DNA of 64,000 nucleotides, taken from contig NZ_JAGXFD010000001.1 in NCBI RefSeq assembly GCF_020148005.1, positions 3,103,322 to 3,167,321 on the forward strand, read 5' to 3'. The notes under the pieces are model-generated. The model was not told the origin of the DNA. It did no database searches and saw only the letters and a program-made list of their open reading frames with translations. The number at the start of each line of letters is the position of its first letter. Position 1 is the first letter of the stretch. Below, one piece after another: positions 62,006-64,000 of the stretch. A program made the position numbers and the translations under genes. Origin of the DNA: Modicisalibacter tunisiensis (GTDB taxonomy: Bacteria; Pseudomonadota; Gammaproteobacteria; Pseudomonadales; Halomonadaceae).

Positions 62006-62724
62006 AGCTGGTGCTGCTTTCCGGCTGGGGAATCGATGCGCGCATCTGGCAGCCGCTGGCCCCGTACTGGCCCGACGGGGTCGAGGTCATCACGCCGGAC
62101 TGGCCCGGCTACCGCGCCAGCCCGGGGCTCGAGCGGGCGAATGACCTCGCGGCGCTGGCCGAGGCGATGCGCGGGACGCGGCCGGCGGAGGCCGTCTGGA
62201 TCGGCTGGTCGCTCGGCGCCCTGCTCGCCGCCGCCCTGCTCGACCACCTGCCGACCCCGCGCGGGCTGATTCGGCTGGGCATGGCCGAGCGTTTCACCGA
62301 CGCCCCCGGCTGCCGGGTGTCCTTCGCCGAGCTGCGCGCCTTCCGGCGTGCCTTCCGGCGCGATCCCGAGGCCATCCGGCAACGCTTTCTCGCGCGCCAG
62401 CTGGGTGGCGAGGCGCAACCCGACCAGGCGCTCCAGGCCCTGACGCGACTGATCGGCCCCCGCCCCCCGGCGGACACCGCGACCCTCGACGCCGGCCTTG
62501 CCTGGCTGGCCACCCTGGAGACGACGGGGCCGCTCGCACGCAGCGGCTGCCCAAACGCTACGCTGATCGGCGAGCACGATCCGCTGTTCGATGCCGCGGC
62601 CCTGAGCGAGGCCGAGGTGCTGCCCGGTACCGGCCACTGCCCGCAGCTCGCCATGCCCGAGCGCCTGGCCCGCACGCTCGTCGCCACCGCCCGCGCCCTG
62701 CTTGCCACGGGGGCCACCGCATGA
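62002..62724 (+). CDS. bioH: Pimeloyl-ACP methyl ester carboxylesterase
   Basis: 240 residues, alpha/beta hydrolase. LLSGWGIDARIWQPL, nucleophile GWSLGA, Asp in IGEHDPLF and His in GTGHCPQLA. Position between bioF and bioC and the BioH-like start support the role of freeing pimeloyl-ACP. Another gatekeeper esterase is possible since the sequence is rather diverged. Confidence 0.88.
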   Translation: MKLVLLSGWGIDARIWQPLAPYWPDGVEVITPDWPGYRASPGLERANDLAALAEAMRGTRPAEAVWIGWSLGALLAAALLDHLPTPRGLIRLGMAERFTDAPGCRVSFAELRAFRRAFRRDPEAIRQRFLARQLGGEAQPDQALQALTRLIGPRPPADTATLDAGLAWLATLETTGPLARSGCPNATLIGEHDPLFDAAALSEAEVLPGTGHCPQLAMPERLARTLVATARALLATGATA

Positions 62725-63533
62725 CCGCCGCACTCACCGACACGCCGAACACCGCGCATGACCGGGACTGGCGGCGACGCGTCGCCCGTGCCTTCGGCCG
62801 TGCCGCCCCCCACTATACCCGCCGTGCCCTTGCCCAGGCCCAGCTCGGCGAGCATCTCTGGCAGCGCCTGCCGAGCACAGCCTCGCGCATCGTCGATCTC
62901 GGTTGCGGCCCCGGCGACTGGACGCAGCGCCTGACGGCCCGTTACGGCCGCCCGGCACTGGGCATCGACCTGGCCTTCGGCATGCTCGCCGAGGCTCGCC
63001 ACCGTCATGCCCGCGACGCGCACTGGCTGTGCGCCGATGCCACCCGCCTGCCGCTGGCCGATGGTGCCCTCGACCTGGTGTTCTCCAACCTGGCCATCCA
63101 GTGGTGCCGGAACCTCCCGGCCCTGTTCGCCGAGCTGCATCGCGTGCTGGCCCCGGGCGGCGTGGCGCTGATCAACACCCTGGGGCCGGGCACGCTGGCG
63201 GAGGTTGCCGATGCCTGGTCGCACCCCGACCGCCGCGCCGCCGTGGAGCCCTTCATTTCCGCCGCCTGCTACCGGGCGCTGATCCGCCGTGCCGGCCTGC
63301 ACGGTCATCTCACACCCAGGGTGGCGCGCTTTCACTACCCGGACCTGGACGCGGTCATGGCCTCGATCAAGGGCGTCGGCGCCCAGGTGGACCGTCCCGG
63401 CGCGCGCCTCGGCCGCGCCGACCTGGTCCGCGCCCGGGCCCGCTTCGAGCGTCACCGCGAGGCCGCCGGGCTGCCGGTGACCTACCACTGCCTCACCCTC
63501 GAACTCACCCAGCCGCCACGGAACACCCCATGA
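62721..63533 (+). CDS. bioC: Malonyl-ACP O-methyltransferase
   Basis: 270 residues. RVARAFGRAAPHYTRRALAQ at the start and IVDLGCGPGDWTQRL (SAM motif), then FSNLAIQWCRNLP, all typical of BioC. Methylates malonyl-ACP to start pimelate synthesis. Overlaps bioH and bioD by 4 nt each. Confidence 0.95.
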   Translation: MTAALTDTPNTAHDRDWRRRVARAFGRAAPHYTRRALAQAQLGEHLWQRLPSTASRIVDLGCGPGDWTQRLTARYGRPALGIDLAFGMLAEARHRHARDAHWLCADATRLPLADGALDLVFSNLAIQWCRNLPALFAELHRVLAPGGVALINTLGPGTLAEVADAWSHPDRRAAVEPFISAACYRALIRRAGLHGHLTPRVARFHYPDLDAVMASIKGVGAQVDRPGARLGRADLVRARARFERHREAAGLPVTYHCLTLELTQPPRNTP

Positions 63534-64000
63534 GCCTGTATTTCGTCACCGGAACCGACACCGACACCGGCAAGACCCTGGTCAGCGCCGGCCTGCTGGC
63601 CCGCGCCCGTGCGCAGGGGCTGACCACCCGCGGCATCAAGCCCGTGGCCTCGGGCAGCGTGCGCACGGCTCAGGGGTTGCGCAATCGCGACGCCCTGTGG
63701 CTGCAACGCTACAGCGCACCCGCCGTCGACTACAGCGAGGTCAACCCGATCGCCCTGGAGCCGGCCGTGGCGCCGCACCTGGCCGCCCGCGAGGCGGGCA
63801 TGACGCTGGAGGCATCCCGCCTGATCGCCCACATCCGGCAATTGCAGGCATCACCGCGCCAGTTCGGCCTGGTCGAGGGCGCCGGCGGCTGGCGGGTGCC
63901 GCTCAACCGGCAGGAAGACCTCGGCGAGATCGCCCGAGTGCTCGCGTTGCCGGTGATCCTGGTCGTCGGCCTGCGCCTGGGCTGCATCAACCATGCGCGC
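63530..64000 (+). CDS. bioD: Dethiobiotin synthetase (partial, right edge)
   Basis: 157 residues visible; C-terminus beyond the window. P-loop FVTGTDTDTGKTLVSAGLL, IKPVASG and VEGAGGWRVPL are the BioD motifs. Closes the ureido ring of dethiobiotin. ATG overlaps the bioC stop. About 65-75 residues are expected to be missing. Confidence 0.96.
   Translation, partial: MSLYFVTGTDTDTGKTLVSAGLLARARAQGLTTRGIKPVASGSVRTAQGLRNRDALWLQRYSAPAVDYSEVNPIALEPAVAPHLAAREAGMTLEASRLIAHIRQLQASPRQFGLVEGAGGWRVPLNRQEDLGEIARVLALPVILVVGLRLGCINHAR

Overview
The window is GC-rich chromosomal DNA (my estimate is a G+C in the high sixties of per cent) from a gammaproteobacterium. Gene content and order point to the Halomonadaceae (Halomonas, Chromohalobacter and relatives). 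Pointers are prmA-dusB-fis-purH, the rod/PBP2-lip cluster, a pycR/pycA/pycB locus of the Pseudomonas type, a PPi-type phosphofructokinase, and DUF6586, DUF2333 and DUF3141 proteins. The assignment rests on recognition only; no search was run. I saw no tRNA, rRNA, CRISPR array, prophage or insertion sequence.

Layout. 1-5185 (minus): branched-chain 2-oxoacid dehydrogenase operon (E1alpha, E1beta, double-lipoyl E2) followed 19 bp later by a Hanks-type protein kinase cut by the window edge. 5538-9259: aconitase-family enzyme, NYN-domain protein, transglutaminase-like protein and a small protein. 9339-12427: DUF6586 protein and topA. 12852-14797: pyk-mgsA behind a perfect HexR-like palindrome. 14805-18561: a PhaC-like DUF3141 protein, and an ammonium transporter with a sigma-54 promoter and two NtrC-type sites. 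18578-19634: two DUF533-type proteins, one lacking the TerB part. 19744-24140: two-subunit pyruvate carboxylase and divergent pycR. 24322-26417: lipA, then lipB-ybeD. 26686-35922 (minus): proA-nadD-rsfS-rlmH-mrdA-rodA-mltB-rlpA-dacA, combining ribosome maturation, NAD and proline synthesis with rod-shape peptidoglycan synthesis. 36077-39282: two membrane proteins with degenerate GGDEF-like tails and a DedA-PAP2 fusion. 39450-42106 (minus): LysE exporter, ubiX, mpl. 42297-46014: PPi-type phosphofructokinase, a PP2C/kinase fusion with both active sites degraded, and inorganic pyrophosphatase. 46102-49348: DUF2333 protein and dsbD. 49767-55621: accBC, prmA, dusB-fis, purH. 55840-59755 (minus): gabD-like dehydrogenase, a membrane protein, srkA, comF. 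59782-64000: bioB-bioF-bioH-bioC-bioD behind a BirA-type operator.

Most regions are housekeeping. The most unusual signal is a family of about 130-160 bp intergenic elements with three copies (26545-26687, 39292-39450, 55625-55752). Each is a long nested palindrome whose two arms changed together between copies, so the RNA or DNA fold seems to be what is conserved. Next in interest are the kinase attached to the branched-chain dehydrogenase operon, the pseudophosphatase-pseudokinase between two pyrophosphate enzymes, the paired degenerate GGDEF membrane proteins, and the Cys-to-Ser change at an aconitase iron-sulfur ligand position.

Visible regulation is coherent with gene function: sigma-54/NtrC for amt, BirA for bio, a HexR-like site for pyk, and a LiuR-like site for the branched-chain dehydrogenase operon. 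All are read by eye and need motif scoring.
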